From positions 1,114,001 through 1,178,000 of the forward strand of contig JAQFVV010000152.1 in assembly GCA_028023455.1 (NCBI GenBank): a stretch of DNA of 64,000 nt, given 5' to 3'. The notes beneath the pieces were generated by a model. The model searched no databases, was not told the origin of the DNA, and saw only the letters and a program-made list of their open reading frames with translations. Shown in pieces: positions 47,761 to 58,019 of this stretch. A program made the translations under genes and the position numbers. Source of the DNA: Epiperipatus broadwayi. Taxonomy: Eukaryota > Onychophora > Udeonychophora > Euonychophora > Peripatidae. The first letter of the stretch is position 1, and each line of letters starts with the position of its first letter.

Positions 47761-48512
47761 TTAATTCTTTAATATTATTATTATTGTAATTATAAGTTAA
47801 ATTTTAATTTTCAATAAATATTTCTCTTACTTGAATGTATTCTTTATCAAAATGTGTTACTCATAAAAAATTTACAGAAATTTGATTTTTACTTTTATTA
47901 AATTGTTTTTTTTTTTTTTTTTAAGTCTGAAAGCTAAAAATGAAATCTTTTGTTTTGATTATTTATTTCTGTTTATTACTTTTTTCGTTTGTTTGATAAA
48001 ATTAATACATTATTTTTAAGATTGTTTCAATTTTTCAAGTTATTCTTTTAATAAAATCTTTAAAAAATGTAAAAATTTAATAAAGAATAAGTTTTATTCA
48101 TTAAAAGTAAAAGGCATGAAAAATAGTTACTAAATCGGTCACATGGGGCATTTCAAAAAGTGTGTGAAAATAAGTTATACATTAATTATGTAGTGTATTT
48201 GAAGAGATCTATCACTCAGAATATAATAAAAACCTTCATTGAGAAAATGTTAATTGTATTCTTCATAATCCATACATACAACTTTTAATAACAACTTCAT
48301 TACAATGCTTGACGAATACTTAAATTTAAATTCTAGAATAAAAAATTAACAAAGAGAGGTAAACAGCCATGAAGAACATTTAAATGTTTTCCTATAGTTA
48401 TTTACACTTATTTTAATTATTTTGCATAATATTAAATGATCATGGTTAAAATAATATTGCTTTAAATTATAAAAAAGTTTTCTTCAAAATTTAAACAATG
48501 TTTATTATTGCT
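47761..48512. other. Intergenic, nothing recognised
   Basis: AT-rich sequence immediately upstream of the truncated PLE, no supported feature. Confidence 0.55.
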
Positions 48513-48645
48513 GTTTTAAAATAAATTTATTAAACATAGTAATATACAGTTAAACTTTATAAAAAATTACATAACATTTTGGTTTATACTTATTATATTT
48601 AAAAAAATGGTACTTGAAAATGTCAATGCAGAGAAAGATATCTTA
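48513..48645 (-). repeat. Short copy of a dispersed retro-type repeat (see 56,355)
   Basis: Shares with 56,355-56,475 the sequence starting GTTTTAAAAT, then TTTATTAAACATAGTAA, ATACAGTTAAACTTTATAAA and GAGAAA...ATCTTA. Both copies begin at exactly the same base on the plus strand and differ in how far they extend on the other side. That suggests a common 3' end (minus strand) with variable 5' truncation. Confidence 0.65.
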
Positions 48646-50067
48646 TTGTTGTTATTAATCCTTTTATTTGTTAAAAAGATAAAACATGTTTAAATAACCA
48701 GATCAAAGGATTTTAAATGCTAATTTTCTAAATAGAAGGGGCTTTACTATGTTTCAGTTTTTGTTTTGTTCTCCAGTAAAAAAATAATTATCTATTAATT
48801 AATCAATAATCTGTACAGCTATTTAGATTAGCTAAGAACCATATTCTAAAAAAATATTAAGTCTGTTTGTGACATCAATTTTTTTTTAAGTTTCACTTTC
48901 TTTGAATTCAAACTTTAGAACATGGGCATGGCAAGAGAATGTACTATCCACTTAATTATAAAGCACTTCTATTTATAGTGTAATAAACTAAAACTAGGAT
49001 ATAATTTTATATATATATATTTGTTTGTTGTTAAAATTAATATTATATCAATGTTTTGACTGGATCACAATATCTATTATCTGGATAGTAGTGAACATCC
49101 TGGATATTGCAGAGATGGTCTAAATCAAACACAATAACCTTCTCTTAATTTTAAATTGTTTTAAATACATGAATTTACATGTTTCTTCATGAATATAATA
49201 GATATTTTTATCCAATAAAATTCTGAAATAATGTGAGGGTGTGTGTGAAATAATGACAAATGAGAAATGGTATTTGGATCAACATATTCTATGAAAATTA
49301 TTCATATAGAAAAGTTGTTATTGTCCAATAAAAATTAGTAATGATTTATAACATGAGAAAGAGAAAAACTAAATAATAAAACAGAGTCCAAATTTAAAGG
49401 TATTATTTTTGTAAATTTAAGTTGGTTATCATTCTTATTGAGATGGGCTAGTTATCAACTGCCCTGCAATCAGTTTCAAAATGCGTAATTTTTAACAATT
49501 TATACAGTTTTGATACATTTAATGGAAAAAATTAATACTAAATTGTATTTTGGTTGATAGTAGTTTAACAAAAATATTGGGTCTCAGCATCTTTCAATTC
49601 AAGAAGATCAAATGTTGCAACTTTATAAAAATGTATTTAGTGTATATAAATGACTTTGACTTGGAAAAAATTGATTTTGATTTTTGACAAATTGAAAAAT
49701 TCAACTTTAAACATAATTTATTTATTTTTTTAAACTAGTGAGAAATCCTCACTGTTAAATAAGAAAATCTTATTTGCAAGAATGACATAATTAAGACGAA
49801 TTGTAATATTTTAAAAAACGATTTTATTACTTAATAATATTCTTTACCAAAATTTATTTTACTGATAGAATTTTTTGGGGGAAAAGTATTTTTTTTAATA
49901 TATATATAATATCAAATAATATAAGTATAATAAAACAATCCACTAGAATAAAACTACAATTTTTTTAAAAAATGCCTATATAAAATTGAAGATTAATATC
50001 CTTTGCTATAGCCAGCTTCAGCATATTCCGCCATCTTAAGTAGCAATATGTTAATATTTAAATATTA
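48646..50067. other. Intergenic, nothing recognised
   Basis: AT-rich sequence without a supported gene or repeat. Confidence 0.55.
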
Positions 50068-50300
50068 TTAAACTCTCACACTAGTAATGCTCCCATGGGA
50101 ATGATCTACTTTCCATAAATTGTGAATATTAACACAGTTACAATGTTTATTCAATACATTATCCGTACTATTTATAAAATATGACTCCTTAATTTTTCTT
50201 TTCTTCAAATCATTTTCCAAATCCAAAATAAAAACTCTATCAAAGCAGAATTCTCCATTACAAATCACTGCATGTTCTGCAAAAACAGATTTATACCTAT
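50068..50300 (-). pseudogene. Penelope-like element, GIY-YIG C-terminal half
   Basis: Minus strand: RYKSVFAEHAVICNGEFCF, then DRVFILDLENDLKKRKIKES and YFINSTDNVLNKH. The order (xxSxxAEHxxxxxHxF, then xxIL, then KRKxxExxFI) matches the distal half of PLE GIY-YIG domains; the usual His in NHEF is Gly here. Homology stops exactly where LINE E starts (about 50,301), so the N-terminal half of the nuclease and everything upstream was lost or separated by that insertion. Confidence 0.75.
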
Positions 50301-51049
50301 CTGCAAATAATGCTTCAGAGCTGCAGGAAATGTTGCAGAAGTTATCAGATGAAAGTAGAAAAGTAGGACTAAAAATAAATTTTAAAAAGACTAAAGTAAT
50401 GTTTAATCAATTTGCTCAAAATATGAAAATAAAGATTGATTATGATGAATTAGAAGAAGTTAACAGTTACAAATACCTTGGTCAGATTATTAATACAGAT
50501 GGAAATATAAATGGATAAAATTAATAATAGAATTAAACTTGGTTGGAGTGCTTTTGGTAGAAATAACTTGATACTAAAAGGAAAATGCCTATGTGTTTGA
50601 AATGGAAGGTTTTTAACAAATGTGTTTTACCAGTTTTTGCTTATGGATCTGAGACTTTGACACTTAATAGAAGAGCAATACAGAACTTCAGACCACTGAA
50701 AGTAGTATGGAGAGATGCATGTTGGGAGTAACAAGAAGAGATCAAAAATGCAATGTATGTGTAAGAAAACAAACAGGTGATACTGACCTCATTGAAACAA
50801 TTAAAAGATTGAACTGGAGTTGGGCTGGACATATTGCTAGAAGAGATGATAATAGATGGACAATTGAAATCTTAAACTGGATTTCAAAAGATTGTAAAAG
50901 ACCCAGAAAGAGACCACATATGAGATGGATGGATGAAATAAGAAATTGTGCAGAGTTGATCTGGAGAAGAGAAGCTAAATATCGGAGAAGATGGATTGAA
51001 CTTGGAGAGACCTTTATCCTGCAGTGGATTGATAATAGTTGATAATGAT
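50301..51049 (+). mobile_element. RTE-type LINE copy E, 5'-truncated
   Basis: Begins within motif C's downstream part (GCAAATAATGCTT, the ANNA codons) and ends TTGATAATGATA followed by (TA)n at about 51,049. The frame 50,330-50,518 reads LQKLSDESRKVGLKINFKKT and YKYLGQIINTDGNI. The second frame, 50,707-51,042, reads CMLGVTRRDQKCNVCVRKQT, WSWAGHIARRDD, RPHMRWMDEI and ends ETFILQWIDNS with a natural TGA. That makes it the only copy here with an undisturbed C-terminus. It abuts a PLE fragment on its 5' side. Confidence 0.9.
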
Positions 51050-51614
51050 ATATATATATATTTAACCTGAAGTTTAAAACTGAAGTTTTTTTAATTTGAT
51101 TTTTTTATTTCTATATTTTATTTTTATTTTTACAAAGTTTATATTTTATTTTTAAGATTACTTTTCATATTTAAACTTCTTTTAATAAAATTAAAAAAAA
51201 TATGTAAATATTTAATGAAAAACAAGTTTTTATTTATTAATAAAATAAAACAGAAAGAAAACTAACAGTCTGCTGTAATAGTAACAAATAGTTGATTAAA
51301 AGGTTAAAATTCTTTACCATCTCTGTAACTGTCTTTTGATAACTTTCACATTTGAATAGAAATTTGATATTGGTAAAGTCTATTTTTATAACCAGTATAT
51401 CAAATATGAAAAATGAATGTTGAGGGTTGTGAGTATTGTTTTACTGCATCAATATATTATTCTATTACTTAAATCCTTATAAGTGACACTCCAAATTCCA
51501 TAAAAAATTTTATCAATCCTTTGACCTCTAGATGGTTTGAATTTTTATATTTACTTAAAATATTGCCAGTAGTTTGACTAACGGCAATATCAAATCAATA
51601 TTGTATTGTTTTAA
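51050..51614. other. Intergenic between LINE E and PLE
   Basis: AT-rich sequence with no supported feature. Confidence 0.5.
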
Positions 51615-51817
51615 TATATAATAGATACAATATTACCAAATTCACCACTTTCATTATTTTGCTGTGATATCTTAAATAAATGCAATCTATCCACTCTACT
51701 TTGAACACTTTTTAGCAAAAAACCTTTTGTTTTACATTTATGCATACACAATCTTACATCAGATGTATGATATAATGAACAAAATAAAATACATAACTAT
51801 ATAAATAATACCATAAA
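51615..51817 (-). repeat. Inverted PLE terminal-repeat copy, head to head with the PLE
   Basis: Read on the minus strand, this matches 55,300-55,490, the 3' end and terminal repeat of the adjacent PLE (TTTTGTTCATTATATCA, AAGATTGTGTATG, GCTAAAAAGTGTTCAAAGTAG, quoted in part). It also matches the plus-strand terminal repeat at 51,821-51,985 down to GAAAGTGGTGAATTTG. Relative to the right-end copy it lacks about 20 bases that form the stem-loop. It abuts the plus-oriented terminal repeat almost directly. Confidence 0.75.
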
Positions 51818-51820
51818 AAG

Positions 51821-51985
51821 AAGACTGCAGGACAGTCAAAATGTAAAATTGTGTGAGTATATATGTACAACAAAAAGATTTTTTGCTAAAAAGTGTTCTA
51901 AATATTTGTGGATAAATTGCATTTACACAAGGTATTACAGCAAAATAAAGAAAGTGGTGAATTTGATAATATTTCTGAAGAATTT
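51821..51985 (+). repeat. PLE 5' terminal repeat
   Basis: Starts AAGACTGCAGGACAG within the hammerhead-like stem-loop and continues with AAAATTGTGTGAGTATATAT and GCTAAAAAGTGTTC, paralleling 55,369-55,490. Similarity to the inverted copy runs further right, through AGCAAAATAAAGAAAGTGG. Confidence 0.75.
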
Positions 51986-53119
51986 GAATAACATGAAGAA
52001 AAGAATTGGAGCAAATAAGATACATAAGTATATTTTGGGAATTATACATTTCAATTCATGGATGACATGGAATAAATGGTAAGTATTACAAATTTGTTGG
52101 ATTATTTAAAAGGAAAAATATGTATAGAAGAAGTAACTTTAATGAATGAGTGATAGGCTAATACAATGAAATTATATAAAAATAATAATAATATAAAATA
52201 TCTAAAAATATATGATAATAATATAATACCTAAATTCATTAATATGTAAAAATTAAGAAAAACACTAACCAATAAACAAATATTTATAAAGAATATGGAA
52301 AAAAAATGTCTTGAAGAAGTACATTAGAAGTTGTTATAAAAAGAAAAAAAGATTTATATAAAAAATAAATAATATAGAATTCATATTGAGGTATAAAATA
52401 ACAAAGGGTTAAGAAGAAAAATTTAGAGAGTTATCTTAAATAAAAAGAAGTATTATAAATGAGAATGCAAATGAGAAACATGTTAAAAAGTTTAAAATAT
52501 TAAAAGAAAAACAAATAATGAAACAATGCATTTTAACAAATAACAAAATGGATAATATATAGAATCTTTCAAAAATAGAATTTACAGAAGAAAAATATAT
52601 ATTTGATAAAGGAATTAAATATGTGCCTATTGGAAATGACTTTAAGAAAAATGTGGTAGAGATAAAAACAACAATAAAAAAAAGAGGACAATATTTTGTA
52701 GAAGAAAAATATGGAGTTCATTATTATGATGATAAAGATATCACAAAATTGACATATAATAAAAAGAAAATATGGTTTGATGAATTTAAGAAATAAATAA
52801 TTTGATACATAAAATAGAAAATAATAATTTTGAAAATAGAAGTAAAGGGAATATAAATAAAACTAAAGAATTAATAGAAAAGAAAGAAGTCAGAAAGATT
52901 ACATCTAAGTATGAAGAAGAAGTAGTTTTCCTAAAGTTAGATTAAAAAATAATTTAGTGATATTAGATAAAAAAGGTTATTTAGAAAAAATAAAGGTTAT
53001 GCTGAGTGATAAGGTATATGAAAAAGTTAAGAATGACAGTGACTTAAAAAATAAAAAAATATATACATTAATTAAGGTCAATATTTGAGAAAATAGTGAG
53101 TAAAGAATGTAGAACAGTG

Positions 53120-53810
53120 AGAATATATGGGGTTTCAAAAATTACCAAGGAAAATATACCACTAAGGCCAATTATTAATTGTAAGGAATCTTACTTAGAA
53201 AAAGTTTCAAAATAGTTATTGAATGAAATTTTTAAAAAAATATACTAAAGAGTAAAAAAAGTCCAAAATTAAAAATAATAAAATTTTAAACAAAATCAAT
53301 GACATATTTAAACAATATGAATACAGAAATTTAACATTTATAAAAATGGACAATATATCAATGTATACAATTTTAAATGTAGAAAAAGCAAAAAATGTAG
53401 TTATAGGAAGTATACTAAAAATATAAATAAAAAAATAAAATTACCTATTCATATATTGGTAGATTTAATGGAATTATGCTGCAAGAATGTAACTTTTGAA
53501 TATAATAGGGAATTTTATAAACAAAAAGAAAGATTATTAATGAAAGGAGCTTTAAGTGCAATTTTAAACAATATTTATATGAATGAGTTTGATAAAAATG
53601 TAACGGAGAATAAAAATGCTCCTTTGTATTTTAACAGATTTGTAGATGATTATTTGATGAATTTTAATAAAAGATAAATAAACTGGTCTATTAATGATAT
53701 TAATAAGGTGGAAGGGAATATAAAATTTACAATTGAAAAGGAAGAAAATAATGAAAGTGCATATCTGGATATAATGTTTCAAATATATTCAAACATATAT
53801 TTATAAGAAA
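53120..53810 (+). pseudogene. PLE reverse transcriptase region
   Basis: Plus-strand pieces in order: YGVSKITKENIPLRPIIN (about 53,125-53,180), the PLE YGLPKIHKxxxPLRPIxS block; IKMDNISMYTILNVEKAKNV (about 53,340-53,400), motif A with its aspartate; and the open frame 53,456-53,677 with VDLMELCCKNVTFEYNREFY, LLMKGALSAILNNIYMNEF (motif B region, where AMGSPLSP is expected) and NRFVDDYLMNF (motif C, FVDD). IKFTIEKEENNESAYLDI follows near 53,720-53,780, matching the IxFTxExExxxxLxFLD block after the catalytic core. Several frame changes and a decayed motif B show loss of function. Confidence 0.85.
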
Positions 53811-54239
53811 AACAGTATTGGTTCTCAAACATCAATAGGAAATATAAAATTAGATGTATATATTCAAGAATATACAAGACTACAATGTATTGTTAAAAAA
53901 AGACTATACTCAACATAAAGATTTAATAATCAATGAGTTAAAAGAGTGATTTCCTGTTCATATAATTAAAAAAAATATTGAAAAAATAGAGTATAGGATA
54001 AATAAAACTGAAAAGAGTGACGGAAAGAAGAAAAATAAAAATAGATATGTAGGAATAAAATAAATAATATTATAGTGAATAAGTTTAATAAAATTATAAA
54101 GACAATTAATAAAAAATGTAAAAGAATAATTAATACAAAAATAGTTATTAAAAAAAAGAAAACTTATTACATTTAATGGATAACAATGACTTAGAATATA
54201 ATAAAGATAATAAAAATAATTAATGGAGTATATATGATA

Positions 54240-54480
54240 AAATGCAAACAATATTTAGATAGTGGGATTGATAACAAATATGTGAAAGAAACAAAATTCT
54301 ATAAAAAGAGTAAAACAAAATATATCATACAACAGATCACTGATATATATATATAACAGGACACAGATTTACACAAAGTTCAATAAAAATGGTGTTACAG
54401 ACAATATTAAAGAAAGAAAAATAAAAGAAGCAATATTAATAATAAAAAATAGAGATTTTGGGATTAAGATGTCATTAGTA
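54240..54480 (+). pseudogene. PLE GIY-YIG remnant
   Basis: Near 54,355-54,440 the plus strand gives TGHRFTQSSIK and, one frame over, KERKIKEAILI. These correspond to the TGHxF and RKxKEAxxI blocks of PLE GIY-YIG domains, cleaner in the copy at 47.2 kb. The N-terminal GIY and YIG strands are not clearly recognisable. Confidence 0.6.
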
Positions 54481-55356
54481 TAAATATAGTTCTTAAAAAA
54501 GATATATAGAGGAAAATATATAAATGGAAAATTATTTATAAATGAATTATGGATTGTAAAAAAGGGTTACATGGTAACATAAACATGAATATATTTATAG
54601 CTATTACATATTAATAAAATAAAAACTTAGCATAATATTTACATGTAAAACAGCATAATATAAATTTATAAGAGAGAGTTATATAATAATAGTAATAAAA
54701 GTTAAAGTGTATAAATAAAATGTAAATATAAATAAAGAATTGTAGTTGTTATAGATATAGTTAGTATAAATAATGTGTAATAGAGGGAACATTAAAAACA
54801 TGTTTTATTTTTTTAAAATTCAAGTGAAAGTGGGTAGCTTAAAAGATTACAATATTTATAGTTTTTGGATATTAAAAAAGATAAATATAAAATATTATTA
54901 AAACAAAAGGGTGAATAAGCAAATAATAAATATTATATGCTTTGAAAATTAAAAAGAATATTAATACATGAATTAAGGTTGAATTGAGAATTATATGAAA
55001 ATAAAATTATTAAGTATTTTATTAAGATGGAGTTAATACAACTAAAGGTTAAGTTTATAAGAAATAGAAGTAATTAGGAGATTATTAAAAAAATAAAAAT
55101 GAATAATATATTTAAATTAATGATTGTTTATGAACATGTTTATATACAGTCAGGAATACATGTATAATTTATATTTATTTTATATTTATATTGTGTATTT
55201 TATTTTATATTAACTGGATTATTTTATTTAGGTTTGATTATATTTATTTCAGTTTTATTATGTTTTGTTTTATTTTATGTTGTTTTTATTAATTTTATTG
55301 TTTACATTTTTATGGTATTATTTATAGAGTTATGTATTTTATTTTGTTCATTATAT

Positions 55357-55402
55357 CACAATTCTGAAGAAGACTGCAGGACAGTTGAAACATAAGATTG
55401 TG
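55357..55402 (+). ncRNA. Hammerhead-like motif in PLE 3' terminal repeat
   Basis: CACAAT (55,357-55,362) is complementary to ATTGTG (55,397-55,402) and encloses CTGAAGA (55,364-55,370), a helix ACTG / CAGT closed over CAGGA, and GAAA (55,387-55,390). CTGANGA, helix II, GAAA inside a closing helix is the layout of a hammerhead ribozyme core. The segment between GAAA and helix I (CATAAG) is not a clean stem III plus cleavage site, so this copy may be degenerate. PLE terminal repeats are known to carry hammerhead motifs, which supports the reading. Confidence 0.55.
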
Positions 55403-55490
55403 TATGTATATATGTACAATAAAAGGTATTTTACTAAAAAGTGTTCAAAGTAGAGTGGACAAATTGTATTTATATCAATCAAATCATTGA
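55364..55490 (+). repeat. PLE 3' terminal repeat
   Basis: Direct match to 51,821-51,945 (GACTGCAGGACAGT, GTATATATGTACAA, CTAAAAAGTGTTC) and inverse match to 51,615-51,760. It marks the right boundary of the element. Confidence 0.8.
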
Positions 55491-56338
55491 CAATGTTTTC
55501 ATCAAACTTAAAAATTTATTGCCTCTAGAGATTTAATAATTCTTCAAATTCTATTGTGATATTGAAAAGGCCTCTTCTTTCATACATATGAATAATCATG
55601 TTAATGCAGTAAAATAATACCAATATTCTTAGCATTTCCTCCTGATTATGTGTTAGAATTTCACTATAAAAAGAGATGTTAGGCCAATATCAAAATCCCA
55701 TCCAAATAAGACAATTAGTAAAGATGCTAAAAATTTCTTAAATGATGAGGCTACATCCACAAATGTAATTATTTTGTTCAAACTAACATTTGGAAATATT
55801 TCATAAAATATTTTGAATAATAACATTATTAAATATGAATTTTATTTTATTAGTCACTTTTCTTCCTCATCGTGATTTGGAATTCATTGCTGATTTCTAA
55901 TGAATAATAAATAATTCTTATGTTTAAATAAATTGGGCAGGTCTTATTGATTAAAGAGTCACTAGAATTAAATTTGACTTCTTATATCACATTACCTCAT
56001 CTCATATTGCTTTTAAATTTTACTGGATAAAATATATTGGTAATATGCCTGAAAAAAATTAAATGCAGATATTTAATATATATCTAAAAATCAAATTTTC
56101 TGGTTTTGCTTCAAGGCATCACTACAATATCCTTTCATGATCACAACTGTCTAACTAATGGTGATGTGATCCAGAACTACAGTTGGGCATAATGATAATT
56201 TTAACAAGAAAAAAATGCATGTACTGATAAAACTGAAATATATTTTTTAGTTTTTTTGTTCTTATGTGTGTATCTTTTACCTTTAGCTTAATCCTATCAC
56301 AACTATCCATCAGTCTAGAAGTCAGATGAACTTCTCAC
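55491..56338. other. Intergenic, nothing recognised
   Basis: AT-rich sequence after the PLE with no supported feature. Confidence 0.5.
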
Positions 56339-56354
56339 ACTATAGGTATATTTA

Positions 56355-56741
56355 GTTTTAAAATATATTTATTAAACATAGTAACATAGTAATATACAGT
56401 TAAACTTTATAAAAATTTACATAGCATTCAGAATGAAACTTGAAAAAGTCAATGTAGAGAAAAGTGTATCTTAATAAGATTAAGAGGAAAATAAAACTTT
56501 CACCCAAGTATCATCATGAAGACTCACAGGCGAAAGCAGAGAGTCTCGCTGCTTGACTTGATCAAGAAGCTTAATAAAGACACTTAGAGCCGAGTCCTGA
56601 GAATGACCAAAGATGAGTCTGCAATGTGTCAACCATAAAGAAAATGTTATAAAGATAGATAATCTTATTGCTGCAAACGATCCCTTCTTAAGAGTGTTAG
56701 AAACAGAAAGAGCATCCCTAAGATCCAGAGAGATATTTGCA
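56355..56741 (-). mobile_element. Retro-inserted segment with 16-bp target duplication
   Basis: The 387-bp segment is flanked by exact 16-base copies of ACTATAGGTATATTTA (56,339-56,354 and 56,742-56,757). Read on the minus strand it starts in an open frame of about 81 codons (GCA at 56,741 onward: LRDALSVSNTLKKGSFAAI, then LIFGHSQDSALSVFIKLLDQ, then LHDDTWVKVLFSS and TAA). It ends in an AT-rich tail with AATAAA near 56,370. It is less AT-rich than its surroundings in the coding part. The structure is that of a 5'-truncated retrocopy of an mRNA or of an unknown non-LTR element; the same 3' end recurs at 48,513. The protein is not recognised. Confidence 0.6.
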
Positions 56742-56975
56742 ACTATAGGTATATTTAAAACATATATTTTTCAAATAAATCATATGGCACATGTTACAAT
56801 TTAAATTCATATTCACATTATTTTCATATATGTATATTAAATATATTTCAAATTCTATTCTATCACACATTACTAAAACATATGAAGAGATATGTGAAAA
56901 AGATAAATGATCTCCAATATGCATATTTTGTGCTGAACAAACACTTATCAGTGAACCCAGAAAACAATCTCCTGC

Positions 56976-57042
56976 ACATATCTTCATAATTTGTCCAGTA
57001 TATATATATATATATATATGGACAAATTATGAATATATCAAG

Positions 57043-57047
<5 letters not shown>
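56976..57047. repeat. Short palindrome around a (TA)n run
   Basis: CATATCTTCATAATTTGTCCA (in part) at 56,976 is mirrored as TGGACAAATTATGAATATAT ... GATATG at 57,019-57,047 with (TA)n between. Further TA runs follow to 57,092. Confidence 0.8.
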
Positions 57048-57082
<35 letters not shown>

Positions 57083-57137
57083 ATATATATATAATAAATG
57101 AAGCTTGATATCTGTATTCATTCCACAATATATGTAA

Positions 57138-57403
57138 TATACAAATCAATATATATATATATCAAAATACAGTAAAATTTACATAAATTATATTATTTTT
57201 AGAAGTACTTTGCTATACATTTTGTGATCTTTATCAACTATATAACATTGAGTAATCAAAATGAAACAATCTTTAACAATACCCATAGTTCAATTCTGAT
57301 TTCCCACAATTCTGTTACCTTAACATTTGATGACTGGCAATTCATTAACATTTGATGATTTCTTGATATCAACATAGCCTCTTTTATTTTACATTTATTA
57401 TGA
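57138..57403 (-). repeat. PLE 3'-end inverted duplication, left arm
   Basis: This segment, the end of a PLE GIY-YIG coding region and its 3' flank, is repeated in inverse orientation at 57,749-58,019 with very few differences. Shared blocks are AAATGTAAAATAAAAGAGGC, GAACTATGGGTATTGTTAAA and TCAATGTTATATAGTTGATA. High identity points to a recent event. Confidence 0.88.
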
Positions 57404-57729
57404 CAATGTTCTATTTGAATAATTTTCATATTTTTATAATCAAATTTAAATCCATATTGGCCAAATTTATTATGATTAAATATAACAGATGATGAAGGTT
57501 TATTTACATCTATTCCAGATTGTTTCTCTTTTTGAATTCTATTATACAAAAGCATATACTCTTTTATTCTCACTTCAAATGTACACTTAGATTCACCAAT
57601 GTATTGAAAGCCACATCCACATATCAATCTATATATAATAGAATTTTGATTAAACTTTGAATTTTGAATTTTAGAGTTATTAAGTAATCTATTTATATTA
57701 TTTGTTGAGAAAAAAGCAACATGACACAA
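57256..57729 (-). pseudogene. Penelope-like element, GIY-YIG endonuclease, 157-codon frame
   Basis: Longest intact PLE piece in the window. Minus-strand residues: FFSTNNINRLLNNSK (linker, as in NTNRLINNSKDK at 47 kb), then NSIIYRLICGCGFQYIGES, where IYRLIC is the GIY-type strand with a Cys-x-Cys and FQYIGES is the YIG strand. Next come EVRIKEYMLLYN (with the catalytic Arg), then SSSVIFNHNKFGQYGFKF and KCKIKEAMLISRNHQ. The catalytic core looks complete, although the expected AEH is VIFNH. The reverse transcriptase part is missing upstream. The ATG at 57,729 is internal, since the domain normally follows an RT. Confidence 0.85.
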
Positions 57730-57748
57730 AACATTATATATTCTCCTA

Positions 57749-58019
57749 ATAATAATAAATGTAAAATAAAAGAGGCTATGTTGATTTCAAGAAATCATCA
57801 AATGTTAATGAATCACCAGTCATCAAATGTTAAGATAACAGAATTGTGGGAAATCTGAATTGAACTATGGGTATTGTTAAAGTTGTCTCACTTTGATTAT
57901 TCAATGTTATATAGTTGATAAAGACTACAAAATGTATAGTCAAAAATACTTCTAAAAATAATATAATTTATGTAAATTTTACTGTATTTGATATATATAT
58001 ATATGTTGATTTGTATATT
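57749..58019 (+). repeat. PLE 3'-end inverted duplication, right arm
   Basis: Inverted copy of 57,138-57,403. On the plus strand it encodes the last third of the same GIY-YIG region (KCKIKEAMLISRNHQMLMN) with a premature TGA, then the identical 3' flank ending in a TA run. The two arms converge across 57,404-57,748, which holds the unique N-terminal part of the left copy. Confidence 0.85.

Larger units (their letters stand above)
51818..55490 (+). mobile_element. Penelope-like element, nearly complete but decayed
   Basis: The 3.7-kb plus-strand element has a 5' terminal repeat (51,821-51,985), a reverse transcriptase region (about 53,120-53,800), a GIY-YIG remnant (about 54,240-54,480) and a 3' terminal repeat (55,364-55,490). 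The element is very A-rich on this strand. Direct terminal repeats plus an inverted extra copy on the left is a known PLE arrangement, unlike LTR elements. Stops and shifts are frequent, so it is inactive. PLEs prime reverse transcription at DNA nicks or chromosome ends and are distinct from LINEs and LTR retroelements. Confidence 0.82.

Noticed and set aside
53958-54251. 97-codon Phe/Tyr/Ile-rich minus-strand ORF resembling a membrane protein
   Set aside because: It is the complement of the A-rich PLE body and has no independent support.
56850-57000. Plus-strand Cys/His pattern (ICIFCAEQTLISEPRK ... IFIICP) resembling a LINE C-terminal zinc motif
   Set aside because: The frame is short and interrupted, no reverse transcriptase lies upstream, and it borders a TA palindrome; probably chance.
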